Notes under the pieces: model-generated
The model's input: only the letters and a program-made list of their open reading frames with translations
The model's database searches: none
What the model was told of the DNA's origin: nothing
Part shown: in pieces, positions 6,595-13,632 of the stretch
Numbering within the stretch: position 1 is the stretch's first letter
Layout: each line of letters opens with the position of its first letter
Assembly (NCBI GenBank): GCA_036375895.1
Contig: DASVBJ010000018.1
Coordinates: 1-20,329 of the forward strand
Reading direction: 5' to 3'
Origin: DASVBJ01 sp036375895
GTDB lineage: Bacteria > Actinomycetota > Actinomycetes > JACCUZ01
Length of the DNA stretch: 20,329 nt
Program-made: the position numbers and the translations under genes

Positions 6595-6885
6595 ATGACG
6601 ACCGAGTCGCAGACCAGCGCGGGGGGTTCCGCGGCCAACCCGCCCAAGCCGCGCACGCCGGCCGAGATCGAGGCCGACATCGAGCGCACCCGGGTACGCC
6701 TCGCCGGCACCGTCGATGCGATCGCCGACCGGGTGAAGCCGGCCAACGTCGCCCGGCGCGGCGTCGAGAACGTCAAGGCCAAGGTCGTCGACGAGCAGGG
6801 CCACGTCCGGGTGGTGCCCGTCGCCGTCGTCGCCGTGGCGGTGACGGCGGTCGTGGGCCTGGTCGTGTGGCGCCGGAGACGGTGA
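6595..6885 (+). CDS. DUF3618 domain small membrane protein
   Basis: 96 aa. Residues 22-60 contain the DUF3618 signature, PAEIEADIERTRVRLAGTVDAI followed by ADRVKPANVARRG. A single transmembrane helix (about 74-91, VVPVAVVAVAVTAVVGLVVW) ends in Arg residues, so the protein is probably a C-tail-anchored or single-pass protein with the helical DUF3618 part in the cytoplasm. GGAGGT stands 8 nt before the ATG. The gene's last bases overlap the start of the DUF427 gene (GTGA). The family is common in actinobacteria, often near phage-holin-like envelope genes; its function is unknown. Confidence 0.85.
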   Translation: MTTESQTSAGGSAANPPKPRTPAEIEADIERTRVRLAGTVDAIADRVKPANVARRGVENVKAKVVDEQGHVRVVPVAVVAVAVTAVVGLVVWRRRR

Positions 6886-7385
6886 CCCCTCCCGGCGTAC
6901 GACGGGAGAAGCCCGGGCCTGGCCAGGAGTCGGTCTGGGACTACCCCCGGCCCCCCAGGATCGAGGAGTCGGCCGAGCACGTCGTGGTCGAGCTGGGTGG
7001 GGTCACCGTCGCAGACACCCGCCGCGCCCTGCGGGTGCTCGAGACCAGCCACCCGCCCACTTACTACCTGCCGCGCGACGACTTCGCCGACGGCACGCTC
7101 GAGCCTGCGGCCGGCTCGTCGTACTGCGAGTTCAAGGGCGCGGCGCGCTACCTGACGGTGGTGGGCGGCGACCGGCGCGCCGAGCGGGCCGCCTGGTACT
7201 ACCCCGAGCCGTCGCCCGGCATGGAGCGGCTGGCCGGCCACGTCGCGGTCTACCCCGGTGCGATGGACCGCTGCACGGTCGACGGCGAGGTCGTGCGTCC
7301 GCAGGAAGGCGGGTTCTACGGCGGCTGGGTCACCTCGCGGGTCGTCGGACCCTTCAAGGGTGCGCCCGGTACGTCGGGCTGGTGA
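6882..7385 (+). CDS. DUF427 domain protein
   Basis: 167 aa. The DUF427 core is clear: PPRIEESAEHVVVELGGVTVADTRRALRVLETSHPPTYYLPRDD in overlapping pieces (about 24-67), SYCEFKGAARYL (about 83-94) and a C-terminal repeat of the fold with GHVAVYPGAMDRCTVDGE. DUF427 proteins are small beta-rich proteins of unknown biochemical role that are widespread in actinobacteria. The GTG at 6882 overlaps the DUF3618 stop by 4 nt, and its own stop overlaps the next possible GTG by 4 nt, so the three small genes look like one translationally coupled unit. No signal peptide or membrane segment is seen. Function is not assigned. Confidence 0.87.
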   Translation: MTPPGVRREKPGPGQESVWDYPRPPRIEESAEHVVVELGGVTVADTRRALRVLETSHPPTYYLPRDDFADGTLEPAAGSSYCEFKGAARYLTVVGGDRRAERAAWYYPEPSPGMERLAGHVAVYPGAMDRCTVDGEVVRPQEGGFYGGWVTSRVVGPFKGAPGTSGW

Positions 7386-7765
7386 CCGCGGCGGGTACGG
7401 TCGATCAGGTGAGCGCCAAGAAGTCCGTCGCGGCCGCGCCGCCGTCGCCCGAGATGCTGCCGATCCGCATGCTGCACGACCGCGTGCTGGTGTCGACCGA
7501 GGGCGAGGCGGGGGAGCGCAAGTCTGCCTCGGGCATCGTCATCCCGGCCACGGCGCAGATGGGCAAGCGGCTCGCCTGGGCGCAGGTCGTGGCCGTCGGC
7601 GCGAACGTGCGCACGGTCGAGGTCGGCGACCGGGTGCTCTACGACCCCGAGGACCGCGCCGAGGTCGAGGTGCGCGGCCATGACTACGTGCTGCTGCGCG
7701 AGCGTGACCTGCATGCCGTCGCGTCGGAGCGGCTGCAGGACGGCCGGACCGGTCTCTACCTGTAG
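7382..7765 (+). CDS. GroES-family (Cpn10-like) protein
   Basis: 127 aa if translation starts at the GTG overlapping the DUF427 stop (7382), or 118 aa from the GTG at 7409. The second start (VSAKKSV...) has a TANNNT hexamer 7 nt upstream and is equally plausible; only the 5' end differs. The body is GroES-like: IRMLHDRVLVSTEGEAGERKSASGIVIPATAQ, VVAVGANVRTVEVGDRVLYD and a C-terminal RERDLHAV. The mobile-loop region is GERKSASGIVIP. No groEL follows, so this is the stand-alone second GroES-like protein found in many actinobacteria, not the main GroES of a groESL operon. Whether it partners a GroEL ring is unknown. Confidence 0.85.
   Translation: MTAAGTVDQVSAKKSVAAAPPSPEMLPIRMLHDRVLVSTEGEAGERKSASGIVIPATAQMGKRLAWAQVVAVGANVRTVEVGDRVLYDPEDRAEVEVRGHDYVLLRERDLHAVASERLQDGRTGLYL
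7396..7401 (+). promoter_or_regulatory. Putative -10 element for leaderless start of the GroES-like gene
   Basis: TACGGT is followed by 7 nt and the in-frame GTG at 7409, the likely alternative start of the GroES-like gene. It would give that gene its own promoter inside the coupled operon. Confidence 0.4.
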
Positions 7766-7835
7766 GGCACCCGCAGCGACGCTTCCCACCCGCGCGCTGG
7801 GGGCGAGCCGGGGCAGGACTGTCGGTGAGGCGGGC

Positions 7836-7841
7836 TAGCGT
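7836..7841 (+). promoter_or_regulatory. Putative -10 element of a leaderless mmcQ/yjbR transcript
   Basis: TAGCGT is followed by 7 nt and the ATG at 7849, with no Shine-Dalgarno sequence before that ATG. This spacing decided the start codon in favour of 7849 over an upstream in-frame GTG. Confidence 0.5.
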
Positions 7842-7848
7842 CCGGGCG

Positions 7849-8193
7849 ATGGTCACTGGAGACGACGTGCGCGCCCTGGCGCTGTCCCTGCCACGCACGA
7901 CCGAGGGCCTGGTGCGGGACAGCGTCAAGTTCCGCGTCGGCCGGCTGGTCTACGTGACGTTGTCGCCGGACGAGGAGGTCATGGGCTTCGCGTTCCCGAA
8001 GGAGGCGCGGGCCGGGCTGGTCGCCGCGGAGCCGGAGAAGTTCCTCATGCCGGACCGCTCCGACCTTCGCTACAACTGGGTGCAGGTCCGGCTCGCCGCG
8101 CTCGACGAGGCCGAGCTGAGGGAGCTCGTCGTCGACGCGTGGCGGATGTGCGTGCCGAAGCGTGTCGCTGCGCAGCACCTGGGCGACGGGTAG
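7849..8193 (+). CDS. MmcQ/YjbR family protein
   Basis: 114 aa, the normal size of the MmcQ/YjbR fold (a CyaY-like alpha/beta domain). The sequence runs TGDDVRALALSLPRTTEGLV, then VKFRVGRLVYVTLSPDEEVMGF, PEKFLMPDRSDLRYNWVQVRL, and ends with the helix ELRELVVDAWRMCVPKRVA. These are the family's hallmark blocks. Members are often described as DNA-binding-fold proteins, but no clear biochemical role is established. The gene is alone: about 190 bp of non-coding sequence follows and a probable leaderless promoter precedes it. The start was set by the TAGCGT-N7-ATG layout. Family assignment is good, function open. Confidence 0.85.
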   Translation: MVTGDDVRALALSLPRTTEGLVRDSVKFRVGRLVYVTLSPDEEVMGFAFPKEARAGLVAAEPEKFLMPDRSDLRYNWVQVRLAALDEAELRELVVDAWRMCVPKRVAAQHLGDG

Positions 8194-8210
8194 GCGCGGT
8201 GGAGGTCCTC

Positions 8211-8275
8211 GGTGAAGATCATCTAGACAGCCTGCGGCGGCCCGACGATGATCACCAGGGTCGACGGCGGCCCGA
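8211..8275. repeat. Inverted repeat and 11-bp direct repeat in the mmcQ-propeller intergenic region
   Basis: GGTGAAGATCATC (8211-8223) pairs with GATGATCACC (8247-8256) if two bases bulge, a weak hairpin that could end the upstream transcript. CGGCGGCCCGA occurs twice, at 8235-8245 and 8265-8275, 30 bp apart. The rest of 8194-8385 holds a possible -10 (TAACGT, 8344-8349) and the Shine-Dalgarno sequence of the next gene; no small gene was recognised there. Confidence 0.35.
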
Positions 8276-8385
8276 TCCGGGGCAAGAATCGGCGCCGAAG
8301 GGATTGCGGCCCGAGCGATGAGATCCGAGCCCCGCGACCGTCTTAACGTCTGACGGACGGCCGCGGCGCCTCGAAGGGAGCACGG

Positions 8386-9501
8386 ATGAGTGGGGTACGG
8401 GTACTCGTAGGGACACGGAAGGGCGCCTTCGTCCTGACCTCGGACGAGCGACGGGAGAAGTGGGACGTCGCCGGCCCGCACTTCGCGGGCTGGGAGATCT
8501 ACCACGTCGCCGGGTCGCCCGCCGACCCGGACCGGCTCTACGCGTCGCAGTCGAGCGGGTGGTTCGGGCAGCTGGTCCAGCGTTCCGACGACGGGGGCCG
8601 CAGCTGGGAGCCGGTCGGCAACCGGTTCGAGTACGACGGGGTCCCCGGCACTCACCAGTGGTACGACGGCACGCCGCGCCCCTGGGAGTTCAAGCGGGTC
8701 TGGCACTTCGAGCCGTCGCTGACCGACCCGGACACCGTCTACGCCGGGGTCGAGGACGCCGCGTTGTTCCGCTCCACCGACGGCGGCAAGGAGTGGCAGG
8801 AGCTCCCTGGCCTCCGGGGCCATGGCTCCGGCCCCGCCTGGCAGCCGGGCGCTGGGGGCATGTGCCTCCACACGATCGTCCTGCACCCAACCGACCCCGC
8901 GCGGATGTACATCGCCATCTCCGCCGCTGGAGTGTTCCGGACCGACGACGGCGGCACGACCTGGCAGCCGGCCAACCGCGGGCTGCAGTCGGAGGGCATC
9001 CCCGACCAGGACGCCGAGGTCGGGCACTGCGTCCACCGGATCGCGATGCACCCGTCGCGACCCGACGTGCTCTTCATGCAGAAGCACTGGGACGTCATGC
9101 GCAGCGACGACGCCGGCGCCACGTGGCACGAGGTGAGCGGAGACCTGCCGACGGACTTCGGGTTCCCCATCGCGGTGCACGCACACGAGCCGGACACCGT
9201 CTACGTCGTGCCGATCAAGAGCGACTCCGAGCACTACCCGCCCGAGGGCAAGCTACGCGTCTACCGCAGCCGGTCCGGCGGGAACGAGTGGGAGCCGCTC
9301 ACCGCCGGGCTGCCGCAGCGCGACTGCTATGTCAACGTGCTGCGCGACGCGATGGCGATCGACTCGCTGGAGTCCTGCGGGGTGTACTTCGGCACCACAG
9401 GTGGGCAGGTGTACGCCTCGGCCGACGCCGGCGACACGTGGGCGCCGATCGTCCGCGACCTCCCGCCCGTGCTCTCGGTGGAAGTCCAGACGCTGCCGTG
9501 A
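8386..9501 (+). CDS. Cytoplasmic BNR/Asp-box beta-propeller protein (WD40/YVTN/BNR-like)
   Basis: 371 aa built from about six propeller blades, each marked by an Asp-box (S/T-x-D-x-G-x-x-W): residues 67-74, 130-137, 186-193, 240-247, 295-302 and 345-352, spaced about 45-65 residues. Similar proteins are labelled exo-alpha-sialidase or glycosyl hydrolase, but Asp-boxes are structural and occur in sortilin/VPS10-type propellers as well; I see no sialidase FRIP motif or arginine triad, so a sialidase call is not supported. There is no signal peptide, so the protein is probably cytoplasmic. Cysteines at 160, 215, 314 and 331 lie between blades. GAAGGGAG is 5 nt before the ATG, and a possible -10 (TAACGT) lies about 37 nt upstream. 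Its TGA overlaps the GTG of the MoaD/ThiS-like gene by 4 nt, implying a tight functional partnership. Confidence 0.85.
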   Translation: MSGVRVLVGTRKGAFVLTSDERREKWDVAGPHFAGWEIYHVAGSPADPDRLYASQSSGWFGQLVQRSDDGGRSWEPVGNRFEYDGVPGTHQWYDGTPRPWEFKRVWHFEPSLTDPDTVYAGVEDAALFRSTDGGKEWQELPGLRGHGSGPAWQPGAGGMCLHTIVLHPTDPARMYIAISAAGVFRTDDGGTTWQPANRGLQSEGIPDQDAEVGHCVHRIAMHPSRPDVLFMQKHWDVMRSDDAGATWHEVSGDLPTDFGFPIAVHAHEPDTVYVVPIKSDSEHYPPEGKLRVYRSRSGGNEWEPLTAGLPQRDCYVNVLRDAMAIDSLESCGVYFGTTGGQVYASADAGDTWAPIVRDLPPVLSVEVQTLP

Positions 9502-9794
9502 TCCGGGTCGTGCTGCCCGCCCACCTACGCAGGCTCGCGCGCGTGGAAGGCGAGGTGCGGCTCGACGTCGACGGCCAGGTCACGCAGCGGGCCGTCCTGG
9601 ACGCGCTCGAGGACCGCTACCCGGTGCTGAAGGGGACGATCCGCGACCACGCGACGCACAGCCGCCGGGCGTTCGTGCGGTTCTTCGCCTGCGAGGAGGA
9701 CCTGTCCCACGAGTCGCCGGACGCGCCGCTGCCGGACCCGGTCGCGAGAGGGATCGAGCCGTTCCTGGTCGTGGGGGCCATGGCCGGGGGTTAG
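9498..9794 (+). CDS. MoaD/ThiS-like ubiquitin-fold protein ending in Gly-Gly
   Basis: 98 aa, beta-grasp fold of the MoaD/ThiS superfamily. It opens with the strand VIRVVLPAHLRRLA, has the acidic strand GEVRLDV and helix RAVLDALEDRYPVLKGTIRD, and ends exactly in AMAGG (Gly97-Gly98), the tail that sulfur carriers and ubiquitin-like modifiers need for adenylation and thiocarboxylation. It is a little longer than MoaD or ThiS, with a segment FFACEEDLSHESPDAPLPDPV in the second half. No MoaE, MoaB, E1-like MoeB/MoeZ or JAMM protease gene is adjacent, so molybdopterin synthesis is not indicated. It overlaps the propeller gene by 4 nt, so that protein is its likely partner. Whether it carries sulfur or conjugates to protein is unknown. 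Confidence 0.82.
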   Translation: MIRVVLPAHLRRLARVEGEVRLDVDGQVTQRAVLDALEDRYPVLKGTIRDHATHSRRAFVRFFACEEDLSHESPDAPLPDPVARGIEPFLVVGAMAGG

Positions 9795-9820
9795 CGGGCA
9801 GCCATTACGGCCGCGGCCGG

Positions 9821-11476
9821 TCAGGCGGTCGCGGCCGCCGCCGCCCGGCCGGCGACCCGACCGGAGAACAGGCAGCCGCCGAGGAAGGTCCCCTCGAGCG
9901 CGCGGTAGCCGTGCATGCCGCCGCCGCCGAAGCCGGCCACCTCGCCGGCGGCGAAGACGCCCGGCAGCGGCGTGCCGTCGCCGCGAAGCACGCGGCCGTC
10001 GAGGTCCGTCTCCAGACCGCCCAGCGTCTTGCGCGTGAGGACACGAAGCCGCACCGCGATGAGCGGGCCGGCCTTGGGGTCGAGCAGCCGGTGCGGTCGC
10101 GCCACCCGGATCAGCTTGTCGCCGAGGTAGCTGCGGGCGCCGCGCAGCGCCATCACCTGCAGGTCCTTGCTGAACGGGTTGTCGACCTCGCGGTCGCGGG
10201 CGACGACCTCCCGCTCGACCGTGGCCAGGTCGAGCAGCGGCTCGTCGGTGAGCGCGTTCATCCGCTCGACGAGATCGGGCAGCGTGCGCTCGACGACGAA
10301 GTCGACTCCCTTCTGCTTGAACGCCTCGACCGGTCCTGGCGCGCCCGGACCCAGCCGGCCCAGCAGCTGGCGCACGCTCTTGCCGGTGAGGTCGGGGTTC
10401 TGCTCGGAGCCGGACAGGGCGAACTCGCGCTCGATGATGCGCTGGGTGAGCACGAACCACGTGTGGTCGTGACCGGTCCTCATGATGTGCTCGAGCGTGC
10501 CGAGGGTGTCGAAGCCGGGGAACAGCGGCACCGGCAGCCGGTTGCCCGTCGCGTCGAGCCACAGCGACGAGGGCCCGGGGAGGATGCGGATGCCGTGGCG
10601 GGGCCAGACCGGGTCCCAGTTCTGGATGCCCTCTGTGTAGTGCCACATCCGGTCGGGGTTCACCACCCGGCCACCCGCCGCCTGCGTGATCGCGAGCATG
10701 CGCCCGTCCACGTGCGCGGGAACGCCGGAGAGCAGGTGGGCGGGCGGCGTGCCGAGCCGGGCCGGCCAGCTGCGGCGTACCAGCTCGTGGTCCCCGCCGA
10801 TGCCCCCCGACGTGACGAGGACGGCCTGCGCCGACAGGGCGAAGTCGCCGACGGGGACGCGCGAGCTGGCCTCGCCCCGGGCGACGTCGCTCGGCTCGAG
10901 GACCTGGCCGCGTACGCCGTCGACGGTGCCCGCGGTCACGGTGAGCTCGTCGACGCGGTGCCGGAACAGCAGGGTCACCTGGCCGGACGCGACGTGCGCG
11001 CGCACCCGGCGTACGAAGGGCTCGAGCAGCCCCGGTCCCGTGCCCCACGTGATGTGGAACCGGGGCACCGAGTTGCCGTGCCCCGTCGCGAGGTACCCGC
11101 CGCGCTCGGCCCAGCCGACGACCGGGAAGAACCGCACCCCCTGCCTGTGCAGCCAGGCGCGCTTCTCGCCGGCGGCGAAGTCGACGTAGGCCTCTGCCCA
11201 CTGCCGGGGCCAGCGGTCCTCGTCGCGGTCGAAGCCGGCGGTGCCCATCCAGTCCTGCAGGGCCAGCGCGTGCGAGTCGCGGATGCGCAGCCGGCGCTGC
11301 TCGGGCGAGTCGACGAGAAACAGCCCGCCGAACGACCAGAACGCCTGCCCGCCGAAGGAGGCCGCTGGCTCCTGGTCGACCACCACGACCCGCCGGCCGG
11401 CGTCGGCGAGCTCGGCCGTCGCGACCAGTCCGGCCAGGCCTGCGCCCACGACGATGACGTCGGCGTCGAGACTCAT
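9821..11476 (-). CDS. FAD-binding dehydrogenase (fumarate reductase/succinate dehydrogenase flavoprotein-like)
   Basis: 551 aa. The N-terminal Rossmann motif VIVVGAGLAGLVATAELADAG (7-27 region), followed by VVVDQEP (acidic residue for the FAD ribose) and GGQAFWSFGGLFLVDSPEQRR, is characteristic of the stand-alone FAD-binding dehydrogenase family related to 3-ketosteroid dehydrogenases and fumarate reductase flavoproteins. The C-terminal FAD clamp GVFAAGEVAGFGGGGMHGYR and EGTFLGGCLFSGR is intact. Substrate is unknown; no steroid-degradation genes surround it. The ATG at 11476 gives MSLDADVIVVG; an ATG four codons upstream is also in frame. CATGCT lies 7 nt before the chosen ATG as a weak -10, consistent with a leaderless start. 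The gene converges on the MoaD-like gene with only 26 bp between the stops. Confidence 0.9.
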   Translation of the reverse strand: MSLDADVIVVGAGLAGLVATAELADAGRRVVVVDQEPAASFGGQAFWSFGGLFLVDSPEQRRLRIRDSHALALQDWMGTAGFDRDEDRWPRQWAEAYVDFAAGEKRAWLHRQGVRFFPVVGWAERGGYLATGHGNSVPRFHITWGTGPGLLEPFVRRVRAHVASGQVTLLFRHRVDELTVTAGTVDGVRGQVLEPSDVARGEASSRVPVGDFALSAQAVLVTSGGIGGDHELVRRSWPARLGTPPAHLLSGVPAHVDGRMLAITQAAGGRVVNPDRMWHYTEGIQNWDPVWPRHGIRILPGPSSLWLDATGNRLPVPLFPGFDTLGTLEHIMRTGHDHTWFVLTQRIIEREFALSGSEQNPDLTGKSVRQLLGRLGPGAPGPVEAFKQKGVDFVVERTLPDLVERMNALTDEPLLDLATVEREVVARDREVDNPFSKDLQVMALRGARSYLGDKLIRVARPHRLLDPKAGPLIAVRLRVLTRKTLGGLETDLDGRVLRGDGTPLPGVFAAGEVAGFGGGGMHGYRALEGTFLGGCLFSGRVAGRAAAAATA

Positions 11477-11527
11477 GCCGGAGAGCATGCCGTACTGCCG
11501 GGACTGCGCGGCGGCGGCAGGGTCCTC

Positions 11528-11761
11528 CTACTGCAGGTAGGACTCGACCTGCGAGACGGGCCGGGAGCGTGCGTCCCCGGGGTCCCGGCCTACGTCGCGC
11601 AGGGCGTCCCGCTGACGCAGCAGGTCCCAGCACTGGTCGAGCTGTGCCTCGATGGCCGCCAGCTCCCGGCGCCGGTCGTCGTCGAGCTCGTGTCCCGTGC
11701 GGAGCCGGTGCTCGCGCTCGACGAGCTCCGCGATGGTCTTACGGATGTCGCGTTCGTCCAT
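11528..11761 (-). CDS. DUF2630 family protein
   Basis: 77 aa, very charged and helical. It matches the DUF2630 pattern: a short helix DERDIRKTIAELVEREHRLR, then DDDRRRELAAIEAQLDQCWDLLRQRDALR, suggesting an antiparallel helical hairpin or coiled coil. The family is small, actinobacterial and of unknown function. GGAGGG stands 5 nt before the ATG. TAGGGT (11813-11818, reverse strand) is a candidate -10 that would leave a leader of about 44 nt. The stop is 51 bp from the FAD-dehydrogenase start on the same strand, so read-through is possible. Confidence 0.85.
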   Translation of the reverse strand: MDERDIRKTIAELVEREHRLRTGHELDDDRRRELAAIEAQLDQCWDLLRQRDALRDVGRDPGDARSRPVSQVESYLQ

Positions 11762-11906
11762 GATCGCCCTCCAGCCGCACCGCGATCGGTCACCGTCGAC
11801 TCCGTCCGATCCACCCTACGCCGGGCGGCCGGCGGCATCCGGGGACGTTCGTCTCTGGCCGCACCGGCCTCCCGCGGTGTCTGATCCGTCCGGGAGGTGT
11901 TCTTGC

Positions 11907-12764
11907 GTGCACGTCGAGCCGGCGGATCCCGTCGCGCTCCCGCGGCCAGTTGCGTTCGTCCTTGGAGGCGGCGGCAGCCTCGGGGCGATCCAGGTGGGCA
12001 TGCTCGAGGCGTTGGCCGAGCGCGGCATCGTTCCCGACCTGGTGGTGGGCACGTCCGTGGGGGCGATCAACGGCGCGGTCATGGCCGATGACCCGGACGG
12101 CGCGGCCGAGCGGCTGGCGCACGCGTGGGCTCACTTCGACGCCGACCGGGTGTTCCCCCGGGGCGTCATCGGCCGGGTCCGCACGCTGCACGAGCACCAC
12201 AACCACCTGTATCTGGAGCTCGGCCTCGCGGCCCTGCTCGCCGAGCACCTGCCCACCGGCGCCACCATCGAGGGGGGTGCCCTGCCGCTGCGCGTGGTCA
12301 CGACCGACGTGGCGACCGGTGAGCCCGTCGTGCTCGCCAGCGGGCCGCTGCTGCCGGCGCTGATGGCCAGCGCCGCCGTGCCGGGCGTATTCCCGCCGGT
12401 CGAGCGTGACGGCCGGCTGCTGTACGACGGGGGACTGGTGGCGAACGTCCCGGTCCAGCAGGCCGTCGACGCCGGCGCGCGCTCGCTGGTCGTGCTCGAC
12501 TGCACGTTCCCCGGCCAGCCACCGATCAGGCCCACGACCCTCCTGGACGCGATCCTGTTCAGCGCCATGGTCGTGCTGCGCCAGCAGACCGCCGCCGCCC
12601 TCGCCGCCGTGCCCGCGGACGTCCCGGTGCTGCAGCTGCCCGGGCCGGCGCCGCTGCCGGTGTCGCCGCTGGACTTCGACCACACCCTGACGCTGATGGA
12701 CTTCGCGTACGACGCGGCCCGGGCGTACCTCGTCGGCACCGGGCACCCGGCGGACGCGTCGTGA
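11907..12764 (+). CDS. Patatin-like phospholipase family protein
   Basis: 285 aa. A Ser-Asp dyad lipase of the patatin/RssA type. The oxyanion loop is GGGGSLGAIQVG (20-31), the nucleophile elbow is GTSVG (48-52, Ser50), and the catalytic Asp is in DGG (Asp174). No signal peptide or membrane helix is seen, so it is likely cytoplasmic or membrane-peripheral. The GTG at 11907 is supported by GGAGG 9 nt upstream and by the family N-terminus PRPVAFVLGGGGSLG. Likely activity is hydrolysis of acyl esters from phospholipids or related lipids; natural substrate unknown. It faces the thiamine operon end to end, with 52 bp between the stops and no clear terminator. Confidence 0.92.
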   Translation: MHVEPADPVALPRPVAFVLGGGGSLGAIQVGMLEALAERGIVPDLVVGTSVGAINGAVMADDPDGAAERLAHAWAHFDADRVFPRGVIGRVRTLHEHHNHLYLELGLAALLAEHLPTGATIEGGALPLRVVTTDVATGEPVVLASGPLLPALMASAAVPGVFPPVERDGRLLYDGGLVANVPVQQAVDAGARSLVVLDCTFPGQPPIRPTTLLDAILFSAMVVLRQQTAAALAAVPADVPVLQLPGPAPLPVSPLDFDHTLTLMDFAYDAARAYLVGTGHPADAS

Positions 12765-12816
12765 CCGGCCGGTGGAACCGGCGTCGCGCTACATCCGCAG
12801 CCTCAGGGAGCCCGCC

Positions 12817-13632
12817 TCAGCCGGGCAGCTCGCGGATGCGCCAGAAGTGGCCCACGGGACCGATCCCCTTGCCGAGGGCGTAGCCGTCCCGGATGCCCGC
12901 CGTCACGTAGTCCTTGCCGGTCCGCACCGCCGCGGTCATGTCGAGCCCGCGGGCGAGCGACGCCGCGATGGCCGCGGACAGCGTGCAGCCCGTGCCGTGC
13001 GTGTGGACCGTGGGCACCCGCGGCGAGGACAGCTCGACGGCATGGTCCCCGTCGAAGAGCAGGTCGGTCGCCGCGTCCTCCTCCGGCAGGTGGCCGCCCT
13101 TGACGAGGACCCATCGCGGACCCAGGGCGAGCAGCGCCTCGGCGGCGCCCTGCTGGTCGGCCCGGGCGCGGACGGTGACGCCGGTGAACAGCTCGACCTC
13201 GCCCAGGTTGGGGGTGACGATGTCGGCCAGCGGGAAGATGTGCTCGCGCAGCGCATCCACGGCATCGCGCTGCAGCAGGGGGTCACCGTGCTTGGAGACC
13301 GCCACCGGGTCGACGACCACCGGCCCGGCACCCAGCCGACGCAGCGTCGCGGCGACCGCCTCGATGATCCCGGCCGAGGACAGCATGCCGATCTTGACCG
13401 CATCGACGCCGATATCGGTCACGACCGCCTCGATCTGCTCGGCGACGGCGTGCGGGGGCAGCTCGTAGACGCCCGTGACCCCGAGGGAGTTCTGCACTGT
13501 CACGGCGGTGACGGCCGACATGCCGTGGACCTGGTGCGCCAGGAACGTCTTCAGGTCGGCCTGGATGCCGGCGCCACCGCCGGAGTCGGAGCCGGCGATC
13601 GTCAACGCGCGAGCAGGAACATGGGTCGTCAC
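12817..13632 (-). CDS. thiD: Hydroxymethylpyrimidine/phosphomethylpyrimidine kinase
   Basis: 271 aa ribokinase-fold enzyme that phosphorylates HMP to HMP-P and then HMP-PP for thiamine synthesis. Motifs are ALTIAGSDSGGGAGIQADLK (9-28), the VTAVTVQNSLGV substrate-pocket segment (41-52), VVDPV (106-110), VTPNLGEVELF (139-149) and the anion hole THGTGCTLSAAI (211-222, Cys216). The GTG at 13632 overlaps the tenA stop by 4 nt and gives the usual N-terminus; longer in-frame starts exist but would run deep into tenA. Last gene of the thiOSG-tenA-thiD operon. It is a stand-alone ThiD, not fused to ThiE or TenA as in some species. Confidence 0.95.
   Translation of the reverse strand: MTTHVPARALTIAGSDSGGGAGIQADLKTFLAHQVHGMSAVTAVTVQNSLGVTGVYELPPHAVAEQIEAVVTDIGVDAVKIGMLSSAGIIEAVAATLRRLGAGPVVVDPVAVSKHGDPLLQRDAVDALREHIFPLADIVTPNLGEVELFTGVTVRARADQQGAAEALLALGPRWVLVKGGHLPEEDAATDLLFDGDHAVELSSPRVPTVHTHGTGCTLSAAIAASLARGLDMTAAVRTGKDYVTAGIRDGYALGKGIGPVGHFWRIRELPG

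Noticed and set aside
8386..9501. Annotation of the propeller protein as an exo-alpha-sialidase.
   Set aside because: Asp-boxes are structural; no FRIP motif, arginine triad or secretion signal was seen.
9795..9820. GGCCGCGGCC palindrome between the convergent MoaD-like and FAD-dehydrogenase genes as a terminator.
   Set aside because: It is a short self-complementary GC run of a kind expected by chance at this base composition; no U tract.
9329..11884. A long plus-strand open frame opposite the FAD-dehydrogenase and DUF2630 genes.
   Set aside because: It is a high-GC shadow: its sequence shows no domains, while the opposite strand has complete family motifs.
12765..12816. Possible hairpin (CCGGCCGG...CCGGCG) between patatin and thiD stops.
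   Set aside because: Arms are too short and the loop pairing poor; not called as a terminator.
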